Of a DNA stretch of 23,009 bases, positions 1 through 7,495 are shown one piece after another. A program made the translations under genes and the position numbers. The stretch comes from a virus. Each line of letters opens with the position of its first letter. Positions within the stretch are counted from its first letter, which is position 1. The stretch covers positions 1 to 23,009 of IMG/VR virus record IMGVR_UViG_3300033992_000757. The stretch is one strand, 5' to 3'. The notes under the pieces are model-generated. The model saw only the letters and a program-made list of their open reading frames with translations. It did no database searches and was not told where the DNA came from.

Positions 1-186
1 ATGATTGACCCTCGTTTACATATGAAAGCGTTCAATCGTATCCGCGTCGGCACGTCCGCCAACCCCCCTAAGGAATCTCTTTTGGGCGGTTTTCCGCCGC
101 GTTGGACGACACCTGCCCCTCTTTTTTACGAGGGGAAAAGAAGGTTTTGACCAAAACAGCAAACGGGGGAACTCCAGCACTCGGCC
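1..186. other. Lead-in region upstream of the terminase genes, with two hairpins
   Basis: No convincing gene is seen here. A 49-codon ATG frame runs 1-150 but matches nothing I recognise and consists partly of the hairpins. Hairpin one is GGCGG-TTTT-CCGCC at 85-98. Hairpin two is CCCCTC at 116-121 pairing with GAGGGG at 130-135 around an 8-nt T-rich loop. Neither is followed by a T-run, so neither is a good intrinsic terminator. In lambda-like phages with Nu1/GpA terminases the packaging site (cos) lies just upstream of the small terminase gene. This region is therefore the natural place to look for cos, but nothing in it proves that role. Confidence 0.4.
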
Positions 187-747
187 ATGACGCGTAAACT
201 CAGCAACCTCGAGATCGGCACGGCGTTGAACATCACGCCGCAGCGCGTGAGCGTGCTCAAACGCGAAGGCCTTCCCACGGACAGCATCGAAGCCGCCCTG
301 GCATGGCGGGCTCAACGCGAGGAGCAGCGCAAGGCGAAGGCGCCGAAGGCCGCGCCGGCGCAGCTCGACGACGGCACGCTCGCCGACACGATCAGCGAGC
401 ACCGGGCGCTCGTCGGTCGGGCCCGCGGCGTGTGGCTTGCGTCGATGGAGGGCGGAGATCCTAACCAGGGGAAGTATCAAACCGCATACAACCAATCTCT
501 GAAGACGCTCGTCGCCCTCGAGGAAGAGCAGGAGCGTCGGCTCATCCTGGCTAAGGACTACATCGCCGCGAAGGAAGCGACGGAGGCTATGCGTCAACTG
601 ATGGGCGAGGTCGTCAACCGCCTCGACAAGCTGGCCCTCGACGTGGCCGAAGGGTGCAACCCCGAGAACCCGGCGAAGGCCGTGAAGGCGCTCGAGACTT
701 GGGTACGCAAGACGAAGGCCGACCTCTCCGCCAATGACGAAGCGTAA
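187..747 (+). CDS. Terminase small subunit (Nu1-like)
   Basis: This 186-aa protein is predicted to recognise the packaging start site and load the large terminase. The N-terminus (about residues 4-40) reads as a winged/MerR-type helix-turn-helix, with LSNLEIGTALNITPQRVSVL followed by a 'REGLP' turn as in the Nu1 family. The middle and C-terminus are charged and helical (rich in E, R, K, A), suited to oligomerisation and to contacting the large subunit. Its place directly upstream of the GpA-type large terminase supports the call. ATG 187 is chosen because the HTH starts immediately after it. There is no obvious Shine-Dalgarno. The 3' end overlaps a small basic ORF starting at 734. Confidence 0.8.
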   Translation: MTRKLSNLEIGTALNITPQRVSVLKREGLPTDSIEAALAWRAQREEQRKAKAPKAAPAQLDDGTLADTISEHRALVGRARGVWLASMEGGDPNQGKYQTAYNQSLKTLVALEEEQERRLILAKDYIAAKEATEAMRQLMGEVVNRLDKLALDVAEGCNPENPAKAVKALETWVRKTKADLSANDEA

Positions 748-871
748 GCCCAAGCCCAGGCGCAAGCCGATGCCGAAGCCGTCGCGTCCGTTCAGGCGCA
801 AGCCGAGGAAGTGGTCGGAGTTGTCCGACGAGCTGTATCGTCTCCTGAAGGAGGCGGGGCTTTATGAATAA
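734..871 (+). CDS. Possible 45-aa basic ORF bridging small and large terminase
   Basis: An intact frame begins with ATG inside the last codons of the small terminase gene and ends with TAA 8 nt into the large terminase gene. The product is 45 aa. Its first 27 residues are almost only K, R and P with a few M, S, F and T, and it ends in a short amphipathic helix (LSDELYRLLKEAG). It has no recognised family. It could be a real small DNA- or RNA-binding protein. It could also simply keep ribosomes moving from one terminase gene to the next, since the large terminase ribosome site at 848-854 lies within it. The frame has no internal stop over the whole 116-nt gap between the terminase genes, which is suggestive but not proof. 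Confidence 0.45.
   Translation: MTKRKPKPRRKPMPKPSRPFRRKPRKWSELSDELYRLLKEAGLYE
848..854 (+). promoter_or_regulatory. Canonical Shine-Dalgarno for the large terminase
   Basis: AAGGAGG lies 9 nt upstream of ATG 864. It is one of the very few strong classical ribosome sites in the window, and it shows that the host ribosome uses an ordinary anti-Shine-Dalgarno. It fixes the large terminase start. Confidence 0.75.
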
Positions 872-2651
872 GACTGACCTTCTCCGCGTAGGCCGTGACG
901 TGCTCAAGCCGTCCGACTCCGGCGACGTGGTCGAGTGGCTGGAGGAGAACGTGCTCGCCATCCCTGACTCGCCAATGCCCGGGCCGTTCCGCTCCGAGCG
1001 CACGCCGTGGATCGCGGAGGCCCTACGCATCGCGGCCGACCCTGAGACGCGGATGCTCACCGTGCTCGCCAGCATCCAGTCGGGCAAGTCCCTCTTCGCC
1101 CGCCTGTTTACTTGCCACATCGTCGCGAACGCTCCCGGCCCTACCTGTGTTTTTCAAAGCACGGATGCGGAATCTAAGGACTTCGCCCTTCGCTACATGC
1201 GGCCAGTCTGGAACAACTGCCCGCCGGTGAAGGCCCGCATCTCCGTCGACGACATGGATCGCTCGACGACGACGGACTTCGACCGCATGACGCTTTACTG
1301 TCGCGGCCTGTGGAATGAATCCAACCTCCAGCGCCTGTCGCTTCGATATACAATTGCAGACGAATGCTGGATGGCGCCGCCCGGACACTTGGCCGAACTG
1401 AGCGCGCGCGTCACGGCCTTTGGCTGGATGGGCAAACGCATCTTCATGTCCCAGGGCGGACGGGCTGGGCAGGAGTTCCATCAGCTGCACGAGTCCACCG
1501 ATCAACGTGACTGGAACTTTCGGTGTGTCCGATGTGACACGCTCCAGCCATGGGTCTGGGAACAGGTCAGGTTCCCTGACGAGGCAAAGCAGACCGGCAC
1601 ATGGGATTTGCAGAAGGTCAGCACCGGCACGACGTACGAATGCGCCTCATGCCAGGAGCGACTGCCCGACAACAACGCCACGCGCCTCGAGGCGAACCGA
1701 CGCGGGGCCTTTGTCGCTACGGCCTCGGCCGCTAACTCCGGGCATATCGGCCTACATTGGAACAGCCTTGCGACGATGAGCTGGGGCGAGCTGGCCGTAA
1801 TGATGATCAAGGCGAAGGAGGCCGCTGACATCTACGGCGACGAGGAGGCCCGCCGGCAGTTCAAGCAGAAGCGTCTGGCCCTGCCATGGGCGGAAGAGGG
1901 CGGGGAGATCGTGAACATCGCCCAGGCCGCGAACTACAACATGACCGACGACTGGGAAGGGGAGTCAGTCATCACCCCGAAGGGCCGCGTCGTCGACCGC
2001 GAGGGAGCGCCCGAAGGCTCCTTCCCTTTCCGCACGGCCGGCATCGACGTGCAGCGAGGTTTCTTTTATTGTGCCATCCGCCGGTGGAGTCGCACCGGGC
2101 ACAGCCGCCTCAAGGCCTTCGCGAAAATTGACACATGGAACGACCTCGAGGCCTTCGTCAAAAAGCACGGCGTGCATCAGGCCATGGTCATGGTCGACTC
2201 GGGTGACCAGGCTACGGACGTCTATCGGCAGACCGCGGCCCGCGGCTGGAAGTGTGCGAAGGGGTCGGGCAACGAAGACTTCTCGGTCACGACTAAGGAC
2301 GGTAAGACCACCCGCCGCTTCTACTCCGACAAACAGGCCATCATGGTGCCCGGTCTTCAGGCGCGGGCCGTCCTGATCGTGTGGTCGAACCTCGCCGGCA
2401 AAGACCTCCTGCACGGCCTCCGCTCTCGGAAAGTATTCACCTACTCGCTCGACGCGGGCCAGGACTACGTCGACCAGATGAATGCCGAAGTCCGCGTGAA
2501 GGACAGGCGCACGGGGAAGCCCCAGTGGCTGCTCCCTCAGGGCAAGAAGGATAACCATGCTTTCGACTGCGAGCTGCTCGGCCTCCTGGCGGCCGTCCGC
2601 TGGGGCATCGTCGGGAAGGAAACAACCGAAACCGACTTGCCTTCCGCGTGA
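864..2651 (+). CDS. Terminase large subunit (lambda GpA family)
   Basis: This 595-aa protein is the ATP-driven motor and nuclease that packages and cuts concatemeric DNA at the portal vertex. Visible motifs are the Walker A ASIQSGKS (69-76, with K75), a Walker B-like YTIADE (162-167), and four cysteines in two CxxC pairs (C221/C224 and C260/C263) that look like a zinc knuckle. The C-terminal nuclease shows acidic residues in AGIDVQRG (D395), MVMVDSGDQA (D445) and the late DNHAFDCE segment. The length is close to that of the family (lambda gpA is about 640 aa). The start is set by a good Shine-Dalgarno. The GpA type is usually linked with cos or related packaging in phages that use a lambda-type portal, which is found downstream. 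Confidence 0.95.
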   Translation: MNKTDLLRVGRDVLKPSDSGDVVEWLEENVLAIPDSPMPGPFRSERTPWIAEALRIAADPETRMLTVLASIQSGKSLFARLFTCHIVANAPGPTCVFQSTDAESKDFALRYMRPVWNNCPPVKARISVDDMDRSTTTDFDRMTLYCRGLWNESNLQRLSLRYTIADECWMAPPGHLAELSARVTAFGWMGKRIFMSQGGRAGQEFHQLHESTDQRDWNFRCVRCDTLQPWVWEQVRFPDEAKQTGTWDLQKVSTGTTYECASCQERLPDNNATRLEANRRGAFVATASAANSGHIGLHWNSLATMSWGELAVMMIKAKEAADIYGDEEARRQFKQKRLALPWAEEGGEIVNIAQAANYNMTDDWEGESVITPKGRVVDREGAPEGSFPFRTAGIDVQRGFFYCAIRRWSRTGHSRLKAFAKIDTWNDLEAFVKKHGVHQAMVMVDSGDQATDVYRQTAARGWKCAKGSGNEDFSVTTKDGKTTRRFYSDKQAIMVPGLQARAVLIVWSNLAGKDLLHGLRSRKVFTYSLDAGQDYVDQMNAEVRVKDRRTGKPQWLLPQGKKDNHAFDCELLGLLAAVRWGIVGKETTETDLPSA

Positions 2652-2672
2652 ACTCGGGGAGACTTTACCTAA

Positions 2673-2731
2673 GCGGCGGCGCCGATAGTTGCGGGAAGAA
2701 GAGCTCGTGGCGTGGATATGGGCGTCGCCGC
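2673..2731 (+). other. Long-range stem in the terminase-connector gap
   Basis: In the 111-nt gap after the large terminase, an 11-nt G/C-rich arm at 2673-2683 can pair with 2721-2731 at 10 of 11 positions, closing a loop of about 37 nt. No T-run follows, so it is not a standard terminator. It ends 8 nt before the leader element at 2740 and could shield or present that site in the mRNA. A 10-codon ATG frame (2718-2750) overlaps the right arm and the element. Confidence 0.4.
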
Positions 2732-2739
2732 CCCCTCCG

Positions 2740-2762
2740 TTGCCAATTAACGCAGGACTAGA
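2740..2762 (+). promoter_or_regulatory. Leader element copy 1 (TTGCCAAT-N4-GCAGG)
   Basis: TTGCCAAT at 2740-2747, TAAC, then GCAGG at 2752-2756, followed by a 6-nt spacer (ACTAGA) to ATG 2763. GCAGGA can serve as a Shine-Dalgarno. The TTGCCAAT part upstream of it is conserved in all six copies in the window. Confidence 0.8.
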
Positions 2763-3017
2763 ATGAGCCAAGGCATCTTCATCGGTCTAACGGAATGCGA
2801 GTTGCTCGACCTAAAGTCGAAGGCTCTCCAGCTCATCATGGACGGCAAGACCCTGATGTCCTACTCTGACTCCGGCTCTTCGGCGACGAAACAGTTCGCC
2901 CTGCCTCCGAAGGAGATGCTTAACGAGGCGATGTTCGCCCTGAGCCGTCTGGATCCTGGCAAGTATGGTCGCCGCTCGACGATGGTTTACACCCGATGGG
3001 ATAACCGTTACGAATAA
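2763..3017 (+). CDS. Head-tail connector / head completion protein (gpW-like)
   Basis: This 84-aa protein matches the gpW type in size, position (between large terminase and portal) and sequence style: two helices flanking a short strand segment, with MSYSDSGSSATKQF near residues 32-45 and a C-terminal helix LPPKEMLNEAMFALSRL. gpW sits under the portal and stabilises packaged DNA before tail joining. The start at 2763 is fixed by leader element copy 1. The C-terminal RRSTMVYTRWDNRY tail is basic and aromatic. Portal translation begins 4 nt after its stop, so the two are probably coupled. Confidence 0.75.
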   Translation: MSQGIFIGLTECELLDLKSKALQLIMDGKTLMSYSDSGSSATKQFALPPKEMLNEAMFALSRLDPGKYGRRSTMVYTRWDNRYE

Positions 3018-3020
3018 TCT

Positions 3021-4520
3021 ATGGCCCCCCGCAAGAAAGACCAGAAGCCCGCTAAGCCTTCCGCGAGGAAGAAGCCGATGACCGCGCCTCAGGCCGCGTC
3101 GAGTGGGGCCACGTTCAACAATCAGTACAGCGGCAACCAGTGGGGCTCGACCGTCCAGACCTACGCCCGCCGCGTCATCTACGCTCCGCAGCCGGACGAC
3201 ATGCGCCGCGACCTCTCGCCCTGGGATCGCAACGAGATGGTCAAGAAGTGCCGCTGGGCCGAGCGCGAGTCCGCTCTTTTCCGTCAAATCCTTAACGACC
3301 TCTGCATCTACGTCGTCGGCGACGGCATCAAGCCCCAGGCGCACGCAGACAACCCGGAGACTTCCCGTCTTTACGAGGAGTACTTCGCCCGCCAGTCCAA
3401 GCGCATCGACGTCTCCGGCAAGTCCTTCTATCAGTGTCAGGCCATCCTCATCCGCGCCCTTATCCGCGACGGAGATGCCTTCGCCATCAAGGTCGTCAAC
3501 GGTGACCGCGCCCAGATCCAGACCATCGAGGCCCACCGCGTGGGCGACCCTACCGACGCAGACACCCCTGCGGATTGCTGGGACGGCATCGGCTTCGGCA
3601 AGTATAACGAGCCGACCTATTACAACGTCTACAAGGCCGACGGCTCGTCGAAGAAGGTCGAGGCTCAGTCCGTGATGCACGTCATGGACATGGAGACCGC
3701 TTCAGGCTCTCGCGGCGTCCCGGTGCTTCAGTCCTCGCTCAACAGCATCCAGGACGTGAAGGAGATCCTCGAGCTCGAGCGTCGGGCCGTTAAGGACAAC
3801 GGCGACGTGACCCGAGTCATCAAGAAGGGCTCTGGCTTCCTCGACGACGACGCGGCCTCCGAGATCTCGTCGAACCACAACTCCGCTGAGATCATCGCAA
3901 GCCAGATGGGCGGCAAGGCCATCGTGCTCGAGTCCTCTGACTCTTTCGAGTCCTTTGAGAGCAAGCGCCCGAACTCGACCTTCGTCGGCTTCCTTGCGGC
4001 GCTCGAAAAAGATATTTGCTCCGTCCTCCCTTACGAATTCGTGAAGGACGTCACCGCCGCCGGCGGAGCCGGGGTTCGCCTGGTCACCGCGAAGAGCGCA
4101 CGGGTCTTCGGAAAATATCAGAATGTCATCGTTGAGGCCTTTTGCCAACCAACGTATGAGTACATAATCGCAGACGGTATCGCCCGCGGCGAGATCCCTG
4201 ACGACCCCCGCTGGTGGTCTGCCTCCTGGACGACCCCGAAGTCTGTCACCGTCGACGCCGGCCGCGAGGCTGCGAATGACCGGGCCGACATCGAGATGGG
4301 TCTGATGTCCATGTCTGAGCTCTACGGCCAGCGCGGCCTCGACTTCCGCTCCGAGATGGAGAAGCGAGCCGCCGACATGGCGCATATTCAGAACCTTGCG
4401 AAGCAGTACGGCATCCCCTTCGAGCTGCTCTTCCGCCCGACTAACACCCCGCTCGGCACGGTCGCCCAAGTCGACCAGGCTGAACCGCTCCCCGGCACCA
4501 ACCTTAACGAAAAGAAATGA
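3021..4520 (+). CDS. Portal protein (lambda gpB family)
   Basis: This 499-aa protein is predicted to form the dodecameric ring at the packaging vertex through which DNA enters and leaves. The N-terminus is lysine/proline-rich (about 1-25). The body carries family-typical stretches such as 'SPWDRNEMVKKCRWAERES', 'IRALIRDGDAFAIKVVNG', the late 'LPYEFVKDVTAAGGAG' and 'YEYIIADGIARGEIPDDPRW', ending in a low-complexity tail. The length is normal for lambda-type portals (about 530 aa). ATG 3021 follows the gpW-like stop by 3 nt with no Shine-Dalgarno, consistent with coupling. Its end overlaps the protease start (ATGA). Confidence 0.92.
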   Translation: MAPRKKDQKPAKPSARKKPMTAPQAASSGATFNNQYSGNQWGSTVQTYARRVIYAPQPDDMRRDLSPWDRNEMVKKCRWAERESALFRQILNDLCIYVVGDGIKPQAHADNPETSRLYEEYFARQSKRIDVSGKSFYQCQAILIRALIRDGDAFAIKVVNGDRAQIQTIEAHRVGDPTDADTPADCWDGIGFGKYNEPTYYNVYKADGSSKKVEAQSVMHVMDMETASGSRGVPVLQSSLNSIQDVKEILELERRAVKDNGDVTRVIKKGSGFLDDDAASEISSNHNSAEIIASQMGGKAIVLESSDSFESFESKRPNSTFVGFLAALEKDICSVLPYEFVKDVTAAGGAGVRLVTAKSARVFGKYQNVIVEAFCQPTYEYIIADGIARGEIPDDPRWWSASWTTPKSVTVDAGREAANDRADIEMGLMSMSELYGQRGLDFRSEMEKRAADMAHIQNLAKQYGIPFELLFRPTNTPLGTVAQVDQAEPLPGTNLNEKK

Positions 4521-5311
4521 CCCGCTTCCTCTCCCATGCACTCAAGGGCCGTGAGCCGATGCTCATCGACCCGTCCAAGGCCCAAGACTTCGCGGTCATG
4601 GCCGACAAGTTCGGATTCTCCGACATGCTCGCCCAGATCTTCGGCGTGGCCCCTGCGCCGTATATCCAGAACGGCGTGGGCGTCATCCCTATCGTCGGCC
4701 TGATCTCCAAGGGCGTCAGCCCTCTCGAGCGCATGATGGGCGTCACCGACGTGAATGAAATCTCTGCCACGCTCGACGCGATGGCGGCCGACCCTGCGGT
4801 CGAGAAGATTGCCTTCAACATCTCTTCCCCTGGCGGCACGGTCACCGGCGTCGAAGAGCTCGCCAACAAGATCCGCGACGTGGGCAAGCCGACCATGGCC
4901 TATACCGATAGCGAGATGGCTTCGGCTGCTTACTGGCTTGGCTCTCAGGCCGACCGCGTCGTCGCCTCCCCATCGGCCACCGTCGGCAGCGTGGGCGTCT
5001 ACATGGCTATCCCTGACATGTCCAAGCTCTACGAGTCCCAGGGCGTGCGTATGGTCGTCATCAAGTCATCCGGCTCTCCCCTCAAGGGCGCCGGCATCGA
5101 GGGCACGTCCCTCTCCGACGAGCAGATGGCCGACCTTCAGGCCTCGGTCGACGGAATCCATGAAGACTTCAAGGCCGCCATCCGTGCCAAGCGCAAGATG
5201 GTCGCCGACTCCGCTCTCCGCGGTCAGGTCTTCTCCGGCAAGCAAGCCGCCGCCCAGGGCCTAGTCACGGGCTTGGCCGACTCCTTCTCCGCCGCCCTCC
5301 GTTCGTTCTGA
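4517..5311 (+). CDS. Prohead protease, S49 (SppA/lambda gpC-type) serine peptidase
   Basis: This 264-aa protein is predicted to mature the procapsid by cleaving scaffold and possibly head proteins. Family signatures are 'NISSPGGTVTGVEELANKI' (101-119), 'SEMASAAYWLGSQADRVVA' (132-150), where S136 should be the nucleophile, and 'ATVGSVGVY' (154-162). K190 in the following 'SSGSPLKG' is the likely general base of the Ser-Lys dyad; this assignment is inferred from family spacing. No signal peptide is seen, as expected for a cytosolic capsid protease. Its ATGA overlap with the portal and its TGATG junction with the next ORF imply a coupled operon. Unlike lambda gene C it does not itself contain the scaffold, which is encoded downstream. 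Confidence 0.92.
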   Translation: MTRFLSHALKGREPMLIDPSKAQDFAVMADKFGFSDMLAQIFGVAPAPYIQNGVGVIPIVGLISKGVSPLERMMGVTDVNEISATLDAMAADPAVEKIAFNISSPGGTVTGVEELANKIRDVGKPTMAYTDSEMASAAYWLGSQADRVVASPSATVGSVGVYMAIPDMSKLYESQGVRMVVIKSSGSPLKGAGIEGTSLSDEQMADLQASVDGIHEDFKAAIRAKRKMVADSALRGQVFSGKQAAAQGLVTGLADSFSAALRSF

Positions 5312-6573
5312 TGGCGATCGGCGTCCCAGACTACGTCTCCGACGCTGCCCGACGCGGCCTTGAATGGCACGCCGAGGGCAAGTCGGGCGACGGCGTCACG
5401 GACAAGACCCTACGCGAAGCCCGCGAGATGGCCGCCGGCGAAGTCTCCGAAGACAAGCTGCGCCGTATGGGGCCTTGGTTCCAGCGCCACCGCCCGGACA
5501 TGGACGCCCCGAAGAACAAGCCCGCGAGCGACGACTTCCCCGGAGCCGGCGCCGTAGCCTGGGCTCTCTGGGGTGGCCCGACCTCTGGCGACATCATGCG
5601 CACGGCCGACTGGGTCGAGGCCAAGGTCGCGCAGCTCGACCGCGAGGCCGGAGCGTCCGCCCTGTCCTCCCCCAAGACTTTAACCCAAATAGATACAACT
5701 ATGCCCCGCATCTTCACCGACATCGACGACACGATCCTTAAAGACGGCAAGCCCGTCGAGCGTGTCATCGACTTCATCGACGAGACCGCCGAAGAGGTGG
5801 TCATCCTGACCAACCGCCCCGAGTCCGACCGCGAGAAGACCGTGGCCGACCTCGCCGCCACCGGCCTCGAGTATCAGGAGCTGATTATGAATGACGGCAC
5901 CGAAGAGGCCCCGGCTTTCAAGGCCCGCGTCATCAAGGAACGCCTGGACAAGGGTGAGCGCGTCGACCTGTTCATCGACAACCGAGCCGACAGCCGCGAG
6001 GCCGTGGCCGCCCTGGGCGTGGAAGTCATGGCCCCCGAGGATGTCCCTGAAGTCGTCGAAGAGTCCGAAGAAGAAGTCGAAGACGAGGTCGAAGAGGCCG
6101 TCGTCCCCTCGGCTAAGGTTGCCAATTTCCGCAGGACTAGCATGACCATCGAAGAGCAACTCGTCCAGGCCGCCGCCTCGCTTGCGGGCCTTACCGCTGA
6201 ACGCGACGACCTCCGCACCACCGTCGAGAAGATGACCGTCGGCGCCTCCGCCGAACTGGAGTCCCTCAAGGTCGAGGCCGCCGCTTCGTCCTCCAAGGTC
6301 GCCGAACTGACCGCCGCCCTCGAAGCCTCCGCAAAGGAAGCCTCCGAGCTGAAGGCCAAGGTCGCCGAGCTCGAAGGCTCCAAGGCCACCGCCTCGAAGG
6401 AAGCCGCGAAGATCGTCGCCTCCTTCGGCACCGAGCCCGTCGAACTTCCGAAGGGCGACTCCCCGGTGAAGATGAGCAACGCCGACATCAAGGCCGCTTA
6501 CCTCGCTCTCCCTCCTGGTCAGGCCCGCATCGCGTTCTTCAACGCGCACAAGGCCGCTCTCATTTCCCTCTAA
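5311..6573 (+). CDS. Composite head ORF: phage helical domain + HAD phosphatase-like domain + scaffold
   Basis: The 420-aa frame has four parts. Residues 1-115 are a domain I recognise from phage head-maturation proteins ('AARRGLEWHAEGKSGDGV', 'REMAAGEVSEDKLRRMGPW', 'DDFPGAGAVAWALWGG'). Residues 131-246 look like a HAD-superfamily phosphatase: D137/D139 in DIDDT, T167 in VVILTNR, K204, and D223 in LFIDNRAD. Residues 247-265 are a strongly acidic linker. From 278 a coiled-coil scaffold follows (E/A/K/L heptads), ending in a conserved-looking 'YLALPPGQARIAFFNAHKAAL'. ATG 5701 (residue 131) and ATG 6142 (residue 278) are plausible internal starts, the latter with leader element copy 2. The ORF could thus yield a full-length protein, a HAD-scaffold form and free scaffold. 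Confidence 0.8.
   Translation: MAIGVPDYVSDAARRGLEWHAEGKSGDGVTDKTLREAREMAAGEVSEDKLRRMGPWFQRHRPDMDAPKNKPASDDFPGAGAVAWALWGGPTSGDIMRTADWVEAKVAQLDREAGASALSSPKTLTQIDTTMPRIFTDIDDTILKDGKPVERVIDFIDETAEEVVILTNRPESDREKTVADLAATGLEYQELIMNDGTEEAPAFKARVIKERLDKGERVDLFIDNRADSREAVAALGVEVMAPEDVPEVVEESEEEVEDEVEEAVVPSAKVANFRRTSMTIEEQLVQAAASLAGLTAERDDLRTTVEKMTVGASAELESLKVEAAASSSKVAELTAALEASAKEASELKAKVAELEGSKATASKEAAKIVASFGTEPVELPKGDSPVKMSNADIKAAYLALPPGQARIAFFNAHKAALISL
6119..6141 (+). promoter_or_regulatory. Leader element copy 2, inside the composite head ORF
   Basis: TTGCCAAT (6119-6126), TTCC, GCAGG (6131-6135), spacer ACTAGC, ATG 6142. The spacer differs from copy 1 by one base. The element is translated in the long frame (as VANFRRTS), so it is kept despite coding constraint and marks an internal start. 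Confidence 0.8.
6142..6573 (+). CDS. Nested capsid scaffold protein (in-frame internal start)
   Basis: This 143-aa product is predicted from an in-frame ATG within the composite ORF. It begins MTIEEQLVQAAASLAGL and consists mainly of coiled-coil heptads rich in A, E, K and L up to about residue 110. A short helical C-terminus (SNADIKAAYLALPPGQ and onward) follows and could bind the coat protein. Scaffolds are typically helical, acidic and encoded directly before the major capsid gene, as here. The start rests on leader element copy 2. The layout parallels lambda Nu3, an in-frame internal product of the gene upstream of the capsid genes. Whether the long form is also made is unknown. Confidence 0.72.
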   Translation: MTIEEQLVQAAASLAGLTAERDDLRTTVEKMTVGASAELESLKVEAAASSSKVAELTAALEASAKEASELKAKVAELEGSKATASKEAAKIVASFGTEPVELPKGDSPVKMSNADIKAAYLALPPGQARIAFFNAHKAALISL

Positions 6574-6596
6574 CCCTCACTCCCTAACACACTACT

Positions 6597-7475
6597 ATGG
6601 CTACCGTCCTCCCTACCGCTCCGGCTATCCTGTCTGACTACATCGTCCAGACCGTCGCCGGCAAGCTGCCCATCCTCAACAACATCTCCGTCAACCTCTC
6701 GGCCTCTGTCGGCCGCGCGGGCAAAACCGTTTTCGTCCCGATCATGGGTTCGGGCACGGCCTCGGAATTCAACAAGGCCACCAACACCCTCGCGGATGTC
6801 GACGGCGCCACGATGACCAACTCCTCGGTCACCCTCAAGCACTTCAAGTACGTCGACGAGTTCAGCCCCCTGGACATCCAGGAGTTCGGCATGCAGTACC
6901 TTATCAACGCTTACGCGAAGACCGCCGCTCAGGCCATCGTCGACAAGTGCTGGGAAGAAATCGGTGCCGTCTTCACGACCGCCAACTTCGCCACGGAAGA
7001 AATCGTCACCGTCAATGACTTCGGCTATGACGACGTCGTGAACGCTCAGTTCCTCCTCGACACCGCCAAGGCCGGACAGCCCCGCTCCTTCCTCGTCGGC
7101 AACGGCTACCTGAAGGCCCTCCGCAACTCGGCCTCCCTCGTCAGCTCCCTCAACCCGAGCGCCAACACCGTTGTCACCACCGGCAACGTCGGTCAGGTCG
7201 CCGGCATGGACATCTACCAGTGGAACCAGATCCCGAACGTCGAGAATCTCGCGGGCGTGGCCATGGGCCCGGATTCCCTGCTGGTCGCGACTGGGGTGCC
7301 GATGGCTGAAATCGCCGGCTTCAATGCCAGCGTCGCCACCGCCGAGTCGGGTCTCTCCGTCCAGGTTCTCGTCGGTCAGGCTGAGACGGGTAACATCCGC
7401 TGCATCGCTCAGATCCTCATCGGCGCCAATAAGGGCCGTGGGACGAGTGCTGTCCGCTACGTCACCGCTGCCTAA
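6597..7475 (+). CDS. Major capsid protein
   Basis: This 292-aa protein probably has the HK97 fold. It starts directly after the scaffold and is the only gene followed at once by a strong terminator, as expected for the most abundant protein. Supporting text includes the N-terminal 'SDYIVQTVAGKLPILNNI', a P-loop-like stretch 'GRAGKTVFVPIMGSGTASEF' typical of coat proteins of this sort (not an ATPase), 'INAYAKTAAQAIVDKCWEEI' in the spine-helix position, and a late β-rich segment 'GQVAGMDIYQWNQIPN'. The ATG lies after an A/C/T leader (CTAACACACTACT) with no Shine-Dalgarno and no leader element, so its initiation differs from that of its neighbours. Confidence 0.88.
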   Translation: MATVLPTAPAILSDYIVQTVAGKLPILNNISVNLSASVGRAGKTVFVPIMGSGTASEFNKATNTLADVDGATMTNSSVTLKHFKYVDEFSPLDIQEFGMQYLINAYAKTAAQAIVDKCWEEIGAVFTTANFATEEIVTVNDFGYDDVVNAQFLLDTAKAGQPRSFLVGNGYLKALRNSASLVSSLNPSANTVVTTGNVGQVAGMDIYQWNQIPNVENLAGVAMGPDSLLVATGVPMAEIAGFNASVATAESGLSVQVLVGQAETGNIRCIAQILIGANKGRGTSAVRYVTAA

Positions 7476-7495
7476 GCGGCCTGACATCGAAAACG

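Noticed and set aside
116-135. Hairpin near the left end as an intrinsic terminator
   Set aside because: Stem is followed by A-rich sequence on the + strand and by no T-run on the − strand.
1-150. 49-codon frame starting at the first base
   Set aside because: It runs through two hairpins, has no ribosome site visible and no recognisable product. It may be chance.
147-175. TTGACC upstream of the small terminase as a promoter
   Set aside because: No −10-like sequence at 16-18 nt spacing.
16-801. Long open frames on the − strand across the window (for example 16-801, 3702-4541, 5680-6549, 6570-7487)
   Set aside because: They mirror strongly supported + strand genes and come from GC-rich codon bias. 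Their translations are low-complexity and have no recognisable domains.
6640-6750. P-loop-like GRAGKT in the capsid protein as an ATPase
   Set aside because: No Walker B or ATPase context, and position and size fit a coat protein.
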